A stretch of 13,867 nt of DNA, taken from the NCBI GenBank assembly GCA_021203665.1, contig JAJQAT010000107.1:1-13867 (forward strand), given 5' to 3'. The notes below the pieces were generated by a model, which saw only the letters and a program-made list of their open reading frames with translations, had not been told where the DNA came from and did no database searches. Below, piece by piece: positions 6,744 to 13,867 of the stretch (its first letter is position 1; each line of letters starts with the position of its first letter). Source of the DNA: Bacillota bacterium (lineage in GTDB: Bacteria > Bacillota > Clostridia > UBA1381). A program made the translations under genes and the position numbers.

Positions 6744-9050
6744 TTATCCCAAGCCTTGAAGCTTATACAGCATCGCCGCGGATTCCGCGCGGGTGATATT
6801 GTTATTCGGCAATATGGTGTTATCCTCGTATCCGCTTACAATTCCTACAGAATACAGCCTTTGAATGTCCTCGCGCGCCCACTGCGGTATATCGTCCGCG
6901 TCGGCAAACGGCAGTGTTGGCAGGTCATCGTTCTCGGGCAGTAATCTTCCCAGTATCGCCATTGCCTCGGCACGCGTGATATTATCGTAAGGCGCGAACA
7001 GCGTATTTCCGTTATCGTCCGATTTTCCGAGCATTATGCCGGCATCGCTTACAGCCTCCACGGCTGCCGCCGCCCACTGCGGTATATTATCCGCGTCGGC
7101 AAAGTCAAGCTCCGCGCCGGTGTATTGCGACAGGTCAAGCTGCGCATAATTTGCTATCATAGACGCAAATTCGGCTCTTGTCATATTATTATCCGGCTTG
7201 AATACCGTTTGTCCGTCCTCTTCCATGCCGCTTACAATTCCTGCCGCCGCCATATTGGATATTATATCCTTTGCCCAATGTCCCTCGGTATCATAAAACG
7301 GGTTGGGCGTGCCGGGATAGTCGGAAATATGAACGGGTATTTCCACTGTGCAGCTTCCGGCGGTTACCTTTATCTTTCCGTCCTCGTTCACGGTGTCGGC
7401 AAGGGTGAATATTCCGTCTTCGGTGACGGTTCCTATATTGCCCTCGACCTCCCATGTGTACATTCTGTTATTTCCCTGCAATTCTATGCCGTTTACATAC
7501 GACGCCGCGGACAGATTGAGCTGAAGCTCCTCGTTTGCCTCCGTATATATTTCAAGCACCTCTTTCCAGTCCGCCTGATTATATATCTTTATCTCCTCCG
7601 GAGTTTCGAAGACGCTGTACGTCCGCGTGGCGACGTCTCCCGCGTCGCCGTAAAGCGTGACGTTTACATCGCCCGTGCCGTTTAGGTACACGTATCCGCT
7701 GCCGTCAACCGTGCTTTGCGTGTCTGTTTCCACGCGGTACTGCACGTTGTACGGCTCCTCCATTTTGTAATTTGCCGTATCGTACGCGCTTTCTATATCG
7801 ATTTTCGCGCTCATACCCGACAGATAATTATTATTCGAGCTTTCCTTAAGCGTCACAATCCACGGGATATTTGTTTGCGTTCGGTTGTCCTTTAGGAATA
7901 TAAAATTCGCGACGCTCCTCAAATAGCCGTCTGACGGGGAGTTTACCACCATATAATCATCGGTTCCCGGGAAGAGCGCGGAAATGGTTGTGGAGCCGCC
8001 TCCGTCAAGGTTTATCGCGTCCACACAACCAAGCTCCACCATTCTGTTGGCAAGAGTTTTAAGCTGCGCGCCGTAGCTGTAGCCGGACTGTCTGCCGTCA
8101 AGCGTGTAGAAAATTATATTTCCGTTCTCCTTTATACCTATAGCCGTTCTCGGAGCCGCTCCCGCCTCAAAATCCGTATTCGCAACACCATTGGAAACAA
8201 GTCTGCCGCCGACGCTGCTTACCGCGTTTTCAGCCGTCGCCCATGTGCCGTCGTCGCCCACAGCCGTGTTTGTTACGGTAAGCTCCTGTCCCGCGTAGCA
8301 CCTGCTCAGGAAATCATATAAATCGCTCTGACCGCTTGTGTCCATCACAAACACCATTTTACCGTCGGGAATTTCTATCGCGCCGTTATATATGAATACA
8401 TCGTCCACAGTCAAGGTCATGCTTTCGTCAACGTGAAGTCTGCCCTCCTTCGGCGTACACATTACAAATATACATTCCGACTGTGTTTTTGTGCTTGTTC
8501 CGAATTTATCGTTTAAAAGATATATCGGGTCAAATCCCGCCTGACACCACTTGTTGATATACATGACCTCGACGCTTCTTTCTCCGTCGGAAACGGTTGT
8601 TTGTATGTCAAGCCATTTTATAAATCCCGTTCCGTCAGCGCGGAAGCCTACCGCGTCCTGACCGCCGTATTCCTTCGACACAATTTCTCCGTCGATTATC
8701 GTATATCCCATCGGTATTCCCGTGGTAAACGAAAAATAATCGGCGTTTATTCCGGCGATAGACCTTAAGCCGTTTTCCTCCATATAGTCCTCCGCCTGCT
8801 TTATCGTGCGCGTACCCCATATGCTTGAGCCGTTCACAACAACGGGTACAGCCTCCTCGTTCGGAGTGTATTCGACATAATACTCGTTCTGATTGCCCAC
8901 GCTGTCCGATGTAAACTGCACGTTATAGAAGTATGTAGACGCTCCCATATACGTGCTCCAGCCGCCGCTTTGCGTGCCGAGCACTTCCGCGTATGCCGCT
9001 GAACCGAAGCACAGCGCGAATATTATAACCGCCAATAATTTCTTTCTCAC
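6744..9050 (-). CDS. Secreted SLH-anchored phosphodiester glycosidase (NAGPA-like) protein
   Basis: A 768-residue cell-surface protein. It has a signal peptide at residues 1-21 (MRKK, hydrophobic core, AYA). Residues about 60-390 match the NAGPA/phosphodiester glycosidase family, related to the human uncovering enzyme: NADYF (102-106), APRTAIG (299-305), LDGR (317-320) and NLDGGGSTT (347-355). These enzymes hydrolyse sugar-phosphate diester glycosides; here the target might be a phosphate-bearing wall or capsule glycan (inference). Residues about 395-575 are beta-rich and Ig-like. Three SLH domains close the protein (about 583-632, 648-700, 714-765), each with a TRAE motif, and should bind secondary cell-wall polymer. 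The start is GTG, not ATG; it is set by AGGAGG eight bases upstream and a promoter 32 bases away. Transcribed alone and ended by the shared bidirectional terminator. Confidence 0.9.
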   Translation of the reverse strand: MRKKLLAVIIFALCFGSAAYAEVLGTQSGGWSTYMGASTYFYNVQFTSDSVGNQNEYYVEYTPNEEAVPVVVNGSSIWGTRTIKQAEDYMEENGLRSIAGINADYFSFTTGIPMGYTIIDGEIVSKEYGGQDAVGFRADGTGFIKWLDIQTTVSDGERSVEVMYINKWCQAGFDPIYLLNDKFGTSTKTQSECIFVMCTPKEGRLHVDESMTLTVDDVFIYNGAIEIPDGKMVFVMDTSGQSDLYDFLSRCYAGQELTVTNTAVGDDGTWATAENAVSSVGGRLVSNGVANTDFEAGAAPRTAIGIKENGNIIFYTLDGRQSGYSYGAQLKTLANRMVELGCVDAINLDGGGSTTISALFPGTDDYMVVNSPSDGYLRSVANFIFLKDNRTQTNIPWIVTLKESSNNNYLSGMSAKIDIESAYDTANYKMEEPYNVQYRVETDTQSTVDGSGYVYLNGTGDVNVTLYGDAGDVATRTYSVFETPEEIKIYNQADWKEVLEIYTEANEELQLNLSAASYVNGIELQGNNRMYTWEVEGNIGTVTEDGIFTLADTVNEDGKIKVTAGSCTVEIPVHISDYPGTPNPFYDTEGHWAKDIISNMAAAGIVSGMEEDGQTVFKPDNNMTRAEFASMIANYAQLDLSQYTGAELDFADADNIPQWAAAAVEAVSDAGIMLGKSDDNGNTLFAPYDNITRAEAMAILGRLLPENDDLPTLPFADADDIPQWAREDIQRLYSVGIVSGYEDNTILPNNNITRAESAAMLYKLQGLG
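6876..7103. repeat. Near-identical 33-bp direct repeats within the SLH-coding region
   Basis: Positions 6876-6908 and 7071-7103 are the same over 31 of 33 bases, differing only at two adjacent positions in the middle (CG versus TA). They encode the FADADxIPQWA opening of the third and second SLH domains. Identity at silent positions points to recent duplication or gene conversion between these two domains; the first SLH domain differs. Confidence 0.8.
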
Positions 9051-9058
9051 AAAGCCTT

Positions 9059-9064
9059 CCTCCT
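9059..9064 (-). promoter_or_regulatory. Shine-Dalgarno fixing the GTG start of the SLH protein
   Basis: Reading the - strand, a consensus AGGAGG lies eight bases before GTG at 9050. No ATG in the frame near this site gives comparable spacing, and translation from GTG yields a complete signal peptide. Confidence 0.85.
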
Positions 9065-9081
9065 ATAGTTGAATATCTATT

Positions 9082-9110
9082 AGTATACCACATATTCATT
9101 TTTATGTAAA
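9082..9110 (-). promoter_or_regulatory. Sigma-A type promoter with extended -10
   Basis: On the - strand: TTTACA (-35, 9105-9110), a 17-bp spacer, then TATACT (-10, 9082-9087) preceded by TGG, an extended -10 element. Five of six bases match consensus in each box. Predicted start near 9075, giving a leader of about 25 nt with the AGGAGG. It separates the SLH gene from lysA. Confidence 0.8.
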
Positions 9111-9167
9111 CTAAAAATATTGGTATTTTAAATTGTAAATATACCGTAACAAATATGCCATAAAACG

Positions 9168-9227
9168 AAAAGAACCCCGGGCAAAATGCCATATACCAAT
9201 GACATCGCGCCCGAGGGCTCTTTTTTT
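9168..9227. terminator. Terminator after lysA
   Basis: The arm AGAACCCCGGGC (9171-9182) pairs with GCCCGAGGGCTC (9209-9220), with a bulge and wobble pairs. Flanking A and T runs (TTTTTTT at 9221-9227; AAAA at 9167-9170, giving T residues on the - strand) give U-rich tails both ways. It starts a few bases past the lysA stop and should end the tig-clpP-clpX-lysA transcript. The loop of about 26 nt is long and can itself fold (ATGCCAT against ATGACAT with one mismatch). Confidence 0.8.
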
Positions 9228-9232
9228 ATTCA

Positions 9233-10534
9233 TTAAAGAACGTCGTTCCTTATAAGGTCATCATAGGTTTCACGCTTTACAACTACCTTTGCTTTTCCGT
9301 CGGATACCGCGACAACCGCGGGTCTCGGTATTCTGTTATAATTACTTGCCATTGAATAGTTATAAGCGCCCGTCGCAAGCACGGCAAGAGTATCTCCCAC
9401 CTTAATTTCGGGCATCATCGCGTCCTTTAGCAATATATCGCCCGACTCGCAGCATTTGCCCGCTATTGTAACCTTTTCGGTACGCTCCGCGTCCGCGTTA
9501 TTCGCCACAACAGCCTCATATTCCGATTCATAAAGAATATATCTGGGATTATCGCCCATACCGCCGTCAACGGAAACGTATTTTCTGACGTTCTTTATAT
9601 CCTTTATTCCTCCGACCGTGTAAAGCGTGATTCCCGCCGGCGCGATTACAGAGCGTCCCGGCTCCATAAGAATGAACGGAAGCTTAACTCCTCTTTCATC
9701 GGCAGTCTTTTTAACAACCTCGCTTACGTGCCGTATATACTCGTCATACGGCACAGGATCATCGTTTTCGGTATACATAATACCGTAGCCGCCTCCAAGA
9801 TTAAGGCAATCTATTTCAAGTCCAAGCTTGTCCTTTAAGTCGCCTATGAAGTTCATCATTATTTCAGCCGCTTTACAGAACGGTTCAATATCAAATATCT
9901 GAGAGCCTATATGGCAGTGCACGCCGTTTACCTTTACATTCGGCATTTTGCTTGCTTTTTCAATTATATCGAACGCCTCGCCGTTTTCCAGCGCGACGCC
10001 GAATTTTGAATCTATCTGACCCGTTTGAATAAAGCTGTGAGTATGAGCGTCCACGCCGGGCTTGATTCTGAACATTATATTCTGAACAACGCCGTATTTT
10101 TCCGCGGTTTTGTTAAGCAGCTCAAGCTCGTAAATATTGTCTACTATGATATTTCCGACCCCGCTCTTAACGGCAAGCTCAATTTCATCAGCAGTTTTAT
10201 TATTGCCGTGGAAATAGATTTTATCCATAGGAAAATCTGCCTTTATCGCCGTGTAAAGCTCTCCGCCGGAAACAACGTCCGCTCCGAGACCCTCTTCCTT
10301 TACGACACGGCAGGTATAAAGTGAACAGAATGCCTTATTCGCGTAAAGAACAAGCCCGTTTCCTCCGTAATATTTATCCATAGCGTTCTTATAAACGCGG
10401 CAATTTTTTCTGATTAAATCCTCGTCAAGCACGTAAAGCGGAGTGCCGTACTCCTTTGCAAGCTCTACAGTATCATTCTTGCCTATAACAAGATGATTTT
10501 TCTCGTTGACGGTCAAATTCTCCGACACAAACAT
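9233..10534 (-). CDS. lysA: Diaminopimelate decarboxylase
   Basis: A PLP enzyme (fold type III, alanine-racemase-like barrel) that decarboxylates meso-diaminopimelate to L-lysine, the last step of the DAP lysine pathway; cytoplasmic. Seen: the PLP lysine K67 in YANKAF; HCHIGSQ (206-212); the phosphate-binding GGGYG (247-251); EPGR (291-294); the catalytic cysteine and acid in CCESGD (361-366); and the substrate-site stretch GAYNYSMASNYN (389-400). The length of 433 residues is typical. The ribosome site is AGGAAGG with 11-nt spacing. It lies 43 bp after clpX with no terminator between, so it is probably the last gene of the tig-clpP-clpX transcript. No lysine riboswitch-like leader is present, so lysine control at this site is not apparent. 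An arginine/ornithine decarboxylase of the same fold is an alternative, less likely given the motifs. Confidence 0.95.
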   Translation of the reverse strand: MFVSENLTVNEKNHLVIGKNDTVELAKEYGTPLYVLDEDLIRKNCRVYKNAMDKYYGGNGLVLYANKAFCSLYTCRVVKEEGLGADVVSGGELYTAIKADFPMDKIYFHGNNKTADEIELAVKSGVGNIIVDNIYELELLNKTAEKYGVVQNIMFRIKPGVDAHTHSFIQTGQIDSKFGVALENGEAFDIIEKASKMPNVKVNGVHCHIGSQIFDIEPFCKAAEIMMNFIGDLKDKLGLEIDCLNLGGGYGIMYTENDDPVPYDEYIRHVSEVVKKTADERGVKLPFILMEPGRSVIAPAGITLYTVGGIKDIKNVRKYVSVDGGMGDNPRYILYESEYEAVVANNADAERTEKVTIAGKCCESGDILLKDAMMPEIKVGDTLAVLATGAYNYSMASNYNRIPRPAVVAVSDGKAKVVVKRETYDDLIRNDVL

Positions 10535-10577
10535 TCTGTCTCACACCTTCCTCTGTTTTTTAGTCCGTCGGACGCGC

Positions 10578-11855
10578 TTAGCCCTGCGTGCCGTCGGCTT
10601 TTAATTCACCCATTAATTTGGCGTCAGCCAATTTTTTGTCCTCACGTATAATTTTCGGCTGCTTGCCGTCCGTTATACATTTTTTGTCTATAATAACAGT
10701 TCTTATGCTGTCGTCCGACGGCACCTCAAACATCACTCCGGTCATTGCCTCCTCGATTATCGAGCGGAGTCCGCGCGCGCCGGTATTAAGCTCAATCGCC
10801 TTATCCGCTATTGCCTCGATTGCCTCGTCCTCAAATTCCAGCTTCACACCGTCAAAGGCGAAGAGCGCCTTATACTGCTTTACAAGAGCGTTTTTGGGCT
10901 CGGTAAGTATTGTTATAAGAGTTTCTCTGTCAAGCTTATCAAGCTTGGCAAATACGGGAAGTCTGCCTATAAATTCGGGAATAAGTCCGAATTTTAACAA
11001 ATCCTGCGGAATAAGCTTACCCAAAAGCTCATTCATATTCGCCTCTTTTTTGCTTTCTATCTTTGCTCCGAAGCCGAGTCCCTGCTTGCCGGTGCGGCTG
11101 CCGATTATCTTATCGATACCGTCGAACGCTCCGCCGCATATGAACAGGATATTGGTGGTATCAATCTGTATAAGCTCCTGGTGCGGGTGCTTTCTGCCGC
11201 CCTGCGGAGGAACGGACGCGACTGTTCCCTCAAGCACCTTCAAAAGAGCCTGCTGGACGCCCTCGCCGCTGACATCGCGGGTAATAGACGGATTTTCGGA
11301 TTTCCTCGCGATTTTGTCTATCTCGTCTATATATATTATGCCGCGTTCCGCCGCCTCTATTTCATAATCCGCCGCCTGAATAAGCTTTAGCAAAATATTT
11401 TCGACGTCCTCGCCGACGTATCCCGCCTCGGTGAGCGACGTAGCGTCCGCTATAGCGAACGGCACATTCAGTATCTTCGCCAAATTCTGAACAAGGAACG
11501 TCTTGCCGCTGCCGGTGGGACCTATCATAAGTATATTGCTCTTTTGAAGCTCCACATCGTCGGCTATGTCGGCGTGCTCTATTCTCTTATAATGATTGTA
11601 AACCGCCACGGACAGAATTTTTTTCGCTTCCTCCTGTCCCACCACATACTCGTCGAGAAATTCCTTGATTTGCTTCGGCTTCGGCAGCTCCTCGGCAGCG
11701 AATCCGTTTTTGCTTTCAAATTCGCCGTCAAGTATGCGGTTGCACGTGGCTACGCACTCATCGCAAATATACACGCCGGGTCCCGAAAGAAGCTTGCTTA
11801 CCTCTCCCTCCGGCTTGCCGCAGAATGAACATCTGAGATGTTTCTTTTCGTCCAT
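10578..11855 (-). CDS. clpX: ATP-dependent Clp protease ATP-binding subunit ClpX
   Basis: A hexameric AAA+ unfoldase that recognises tagged substrates and threads them into ClpP. Seen in order: an N-terminal zinc-binding domain with C9, C12, C31 and C34; Walker A GPTGSGKT (112-119); pore loop GYVG (145-148); Walker B with IIYIDE (173-178); the ClpX-specific RKH loop (221-223); GLGFGAK (259-265), the ClpP-contacting loop region; GRLP (298-300 region); and sensor-2 GARGLRS (359-365). The length of 425 residues equals the family norm. It starts at an ATG with AAGGAG seven bases upstream and follows clpP by 22 bp, so the pair is clearly co-transcribed; lysA follows downstream. No oddities in key residues. 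Confidence 0.98.
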   Translation of the reverse strand: MDEKKHLRCSFCGKPEGEVSKLLSGPGVYICDECVATCNRILDGEFESKNGFAAEELPKPKQIKEFLDEYVVGQEEAKKILSVAVYNHYKRIEHADIADDVELQKSNILMIGPTGSGKTFLVQNLAKILNVPFAIADATSLTEAGYVGEDVENILLKLIQAADYEIEAAERGIIYIDEIDKIARKSENPSITRDVSGEGVQQALLKVLEGTVASVPPQGGRKHPHQELIQIDTTNILFICGGAFDGIDKIIGSRTGKQGLGFGAKIESKKEANMNELLGKLIPQDLLKFGLIPEFIGRLPVFAKLDKLDRETLITILTEPKNALVKQYKALFAFDGVKLEFEDEAIEAIADKAIELNTGARGLRSIIEEAMTGVMFEVPSDDSIRTVIIDKKCITDGKQPKIIREDKKLADAKLMGELKADGTQG

Positions 11856-11877
11856 AGTTGTACTCCTTTTGCGCGGA

Positions 11878-12474
11878 CTATTTAGCCGCTCTTGTTATAA
11901 CCTCGTCAACAAGTCCGTATTCCTTTGCCTCTTGAGATGTCATGAAGTTATCGCGCTCCGTGTCCTCGCAAAGCTTTTCATAGGTCTGTCCCGTGCGCTC
12001 GGCAAGTATTTGGTTCATCTTTTCCTTTGTCTTAACAAGGTGGTCGGTATAAATCTTTACGTCCGTCGCCTGTCCGCTAAGACCGCCGCCCGATATAAGC
12101 GGCTGATGAATCATAATCTCGCTGTTGGGCAGCGCGTATCTCTTGCCCTTTGTGCCCGCCGCAAGCAAAAACGCACCCATGCTTGCCGCCATACCGATAC
12201 AGATTGTCGATACGTCGCACTTAATATACTGCATCGTGTCGTATATAGCCATACCGGCAGTTATCGACCCGCCGGGGCTGTCTATATAAAACTGTATATC
12301 CTTATCGGGATCCTTTGCCTCCAAATAAAGCATTTGCGCGACGATAAGGCTTGACGTCGCGTTGTCAACCTGGTCAGCCAAAAATATAATTCTGTCCTCC
12401 AGCAATCTTGAATAAATGTCGTATGAACGCTCGCCTCTGTTGGTCTGCTCAACGACCATTGGTACCAATGCCAT
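11878..12474 (-). CDS. clpP: ATP-dependent Clp protease proteolytic subunit ClpP
   Basis: A serine peptidase forming the tetradecameric chamber that degrades proteins unfolded by ClpX. Taking the start at MALVPMVVEQT gives 198 residues, matching Bacillus-type ClpP. Catalytic triad: S98 in AASMG, H123 in MIHQP, and an Asp in DTERDNF (D171 by position). The SPGGS motif (66-70) is intact. Two upstream in-frame ATGs exist at 12495 and 12483. The first overlaps the Shine-Dalgarno (GAGGAAAGGA, 12484-12493) and the second sits directly on it, while the chosen ATG is nine bases away. The loop after HQP (LISGGGLSGQATD) is about three residues longer than the Bacillus form, which I read as lineage variation. 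It lies 36 bp after tig. Confidence 0.97.
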   Translation of the reverse strand: MALVPMVVEQTNRGERSYDIYSRLLEDRIIFLADQVDNATSSLIVAQMLYLEAKDPDKDIQFYIDSPGGSITAGMAIYDTMQYIKCDVSTICIGMAASMGAFLLAAGTKGKRYALPNSEIMIHQPLISGGGLSGQATDVKIYTDHLVKTKEKMNQILAERTGQTYEKLCEDTERDNFMTSQEAKEYGLVDEVITRAAK

Positions 12475-12483
12475 ACTATTCAT

Positions 12484-12493
12484 TCCTTTCCTC
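12484..12493 (-). promoter_or_regulatory. Ribosome binding site deciding the clpP start
   Basis: The purine tract GAGGAAAGGA on the - strand lies nine bases before ATG 12474. It overlaps the ATG at 12495 and touches the ATG at 12483, so those are less likely initiation sites. Confidence 0.7.
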
Positions 12494-12510
12494 ATTTATG
12501 AATTATAAAT

Positions 12511-13797
12511 TTATTTTACAGACGCATTGTTTACAATCATATCGATTGTTTTTTGAATTTCAAGCTCTTTCTTTATGTTTTCCTTTTCGGCATCGCTCAG
12601 GACTTCCTTAAGCTTGTCAAGCTCCATATTGTACTTCTTTGACATATCTACAAGGTGAAGCTCAACCTCCTCGGGTCCCGCCTCGATGCCCTCAGCCTTT
12701 TGAACAGCCTCAAGAACAAGCGAGCCGCTTATCTGCTTCTTTGCCTGCTCCGTAAACTGCGCTCTGAAGGTTTCCATAGTCTGTCCGGTGTACTGCATAT
12801 ACATATCAAGGTTCATGCCCTGGTATGATATTCTCTGCGCAAAGTCGTTTACAAGATTGTCAATCTGCGCCTCAACCATCGCGTCCGGAACGTCAAACTC
12901 GGCGTTTTCTATAACCTTGTCTATGATGGCGTTTTCCGTCTCGGTCTTCGCCTTGTTCATAGCGGTTTCCTCAAGCTTTTTGCGTACATCGGCTTTAAGC
13001 TCCTCCAACGTGTCAAACTCGCTCGCCTCGCTTGCGAAATCGTCGTCAATCTCCGGAAGCTCGCGTTTCTTGATTTCCTTTACCTTCACCTTGAATACCG
13101 CTTCCTTGCCCGCGAGATTGTCCGCGTGGTACTCCTCGGGGAATGTTACGTTTACGTCAACGTCCGCGTCGGTTTCTGCGCCGACAAGCTGCTCCTCAAA
13201 GCCCGGAATGAATGTACCGGAGCCTATCTCAAGCTCGTAATCCTCGCCCGCGCCGCCGTCAAAGGCAACGCCGTCCGTATATCCCTTAAAATCGATAACA
13301 GCTATATCGCCGTTTTCTATTCCTCTGTCGTCAACGGTGATAAGTCTCGCGTTCTTCTGCTGCATTGCCTCGATGTCCTTTTGAACGTCCTCATCTGTTA
13401 CAGTATAGTCAATTTTATCCACTTCTATACCCTTATATTCACCGAGAGCAACCTCGGGCTTTGTTGTAACAAGCGCCGTGAACACTACCGGTTCGCCCGC
13501 CTTGATTTCTTCAACATCTATCTCGGGTCTCGCTACCGATTCAACGCCCGACTCTTTAAGTGCCGCCTCGTAAGCCTGCGGAAGAACGCTGTTTATAGCG
13601 TCGTCATAAAATACCGCCGGTGTGTAATATTTTTCCACAATCTTTCTCGGAGCCTTGCCCTTTCTGTAACCGGGTATATTGAATTTATTCGCGTTTTTCT
13701 TGTATACCTGATTTACAGCCTTGTCAAAGTCCTCCGCGCTGACCTCGAATGTAAGCTTTACAAGGTTTTTCTCGATTTGTTCGTTTTTCACTGCCAT
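12511..13797 (-). CDS. tig: Trigger factor (ribosome-associated chaperone and peptidyl-prolyl isomerase)
   Basis: Trigger factor binds near the ribosomal exit tunnel and shelters nascent chains. With the start at MAVKNEQIEKN it has 428 residues, a typical length. Domains: an N-terminal ribosome-binding domain with the signature GYRKGKAP (43-50; the family usually has GFRxGKxP); an FKBP-type PPIase domain (about 160-243) with GDIAVIDFKGY and FIPGFEEQLVG; and a C-terminal helical chaperone arm (about 245-428). The reading frame extends 15 codons further upstream to ATG 13842, but AGGAGG (13809-13814) lies 11 bases before ATG 13797 and inside that extension, and MAVK is the conventional start. 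It heads the tig-clpP-clpX-lysA cluster, an arrangement common for the first three genes. Confidence 0.97.
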   Translation of the reverse strand: MAVKNEQIEKNLVKLTFEVSAEDFDKAVNQVYKKNANKFNIPGYRKGKAPRKIVEKYYTPAVFYDDAINSVLPQAYEAALKESGVESVARPEIDVEEIKAGEPVVFTALVTTKPEVALGEYKGIEVDKIDYTVTDEDVQKDIEAMQQKNARLITVDDRGIENGDIAVIDFKGYTDGVAFDGGAGEDYELEIGSGTFIPGFEEQLVGAETDADVDVNVTFPEEYHADNLAGKEAVFKVKVKEIKKRELPEIDDDFASEASEFDTLEELKADVRKKLEETAMNKAKTETENAIIDKVIENAEFDVPDAMVEAQIDNLVNDFAQRISYQGMNLDMYMQYTGQTMETFRAQFTEQAKKQISGSLVLEAVQKAEGIEAGPEEVELHLVDMSKKYNMELDKLKEVLSDAEKENIKKELEIQKTIDMIVNNASVK

Positions 13798-13808
13798 AGT
13801 GATAATAT

Positions 13809-13814
13809 CCTCCT
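13809..13814 (-). promoter_or_regulatory. Shine-Dalgarno of tig
   Basis: AGGAGG on the - strand, 11 bases before ATG 13797. It supports the shorter tig start over the ATG at 13842, whose surroundings show no such site. Confidence 0.75.
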
Positions 13815-13849
13815 TTTGTGTCCTTTTAAGACATATTAGCATAGCGTAT

Positions 13850-13855
13850 ATTATA
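13850..13855 (-). promoter_or_regulatory. Possible -10 box of the tig operon promoter
   Basis: On the - strand the hexamer is TATAAT, a perfect -10 match, about 53 bases before the tig start. The -35 box would fall beyond the window edge, so the promoter cannot be confirmed. If it is used, transcription would start near 13843 and the ATG at 13842 would sit at the very 5' end, further favouring ATG 13797. Confidence 0.45.
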
Positions 13856-13867
13856 TCACTTATTTTC

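Noticed and set aside
9051..9232. Possible small gene or structured RNA between the SLH gene and lysA.
   Set aside because: The space is accounted for by a promoter and a terminator; no frame with a ribosome site was seen.
10588..11367. Long open frame on the + strand opposite clpX.
   Set aside because: It is antisense to a highly conserved gene, serine-rich as expected from the reverse complement of its codons, and lacks a ribosome site.
12475..12495. N-terminal extension of ClpP from ATG 12495 as a propeptide.
   Set aside because: The ribosome site overlaps that extension, and the MALVPMVVEQT start matches the family length.
13798..13842. N-terminal extension of trigger factor from ATG 13842.
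   Set aside because: AGGAGG lies inside the extension and a probable -10 box sits just upstream of it; MAVK is the usual start.

Overview
The window looks like a chromosomal segment of a Gram-positive, low-to-mid GC Clostridia-type Firmicute, probably an anaerobe and possibly gut-associated. Evidence for this is the AGGAGG-type ribosome binding sites, a ClpP beginning MALVPMVVEQT, an S-layer-homology (SLH) surface protein, a secreted protein ending in a copper-amine-oxidase-N-like domain (both common in Clostridia), and an iron-type alcohol dehydrogenase. The species cannot be named from this sequence. I see no phage, insertion sequence, CRISPR array, tRNA or rRNA.

The left half (1-6656) is coded on the + strand. 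It holds an Fe-dependent alcohol dehydrogenase closed by a hairpin terminator; a two-gene surface-glycan unit (a polytopic GT-C-like membrane protein followed 19 bp later by a secreted GH26-like protein); argS; and a 70-residue four-cysteine protein of unknown role. The right half (6744-13797) is coded on the - strand. Read in its own direction it is tig, clpP, clpX and lysA, with gaps of only 22-43 bp and so probably one operon. A terminator follows, then a separate promoter driving a large secreted phosphodiester-glycosidase-like protein with three C-terminal SLH domains. The two halves converge on one long bidirectional terminator at about 6686-6733.

Functionally the window mixes housekeeping genes (protein folding and proteolysis: trigger factor and ClpXP; tRNA charging: ArgS; lysine/DAP metabolism: LysA) with envelope genes. 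The GT-C-like protein, the GH26-like protein and the SLH-anchored phosphodiester glycosidase could all act on extracellular or cell-wall glycans, but their substrates cannot be read from the sequence. No gap between genes exceeds 300 bp; the longest, 9051-9232, holds a promoter and a terminator. I found no convincing new multi-gene system. The most unusual items are the GH26-like protein lacking the usual active-site histidines, its pairing with the membrane protein, the four-Cys small protein, and several clean inverted repeats between genes.
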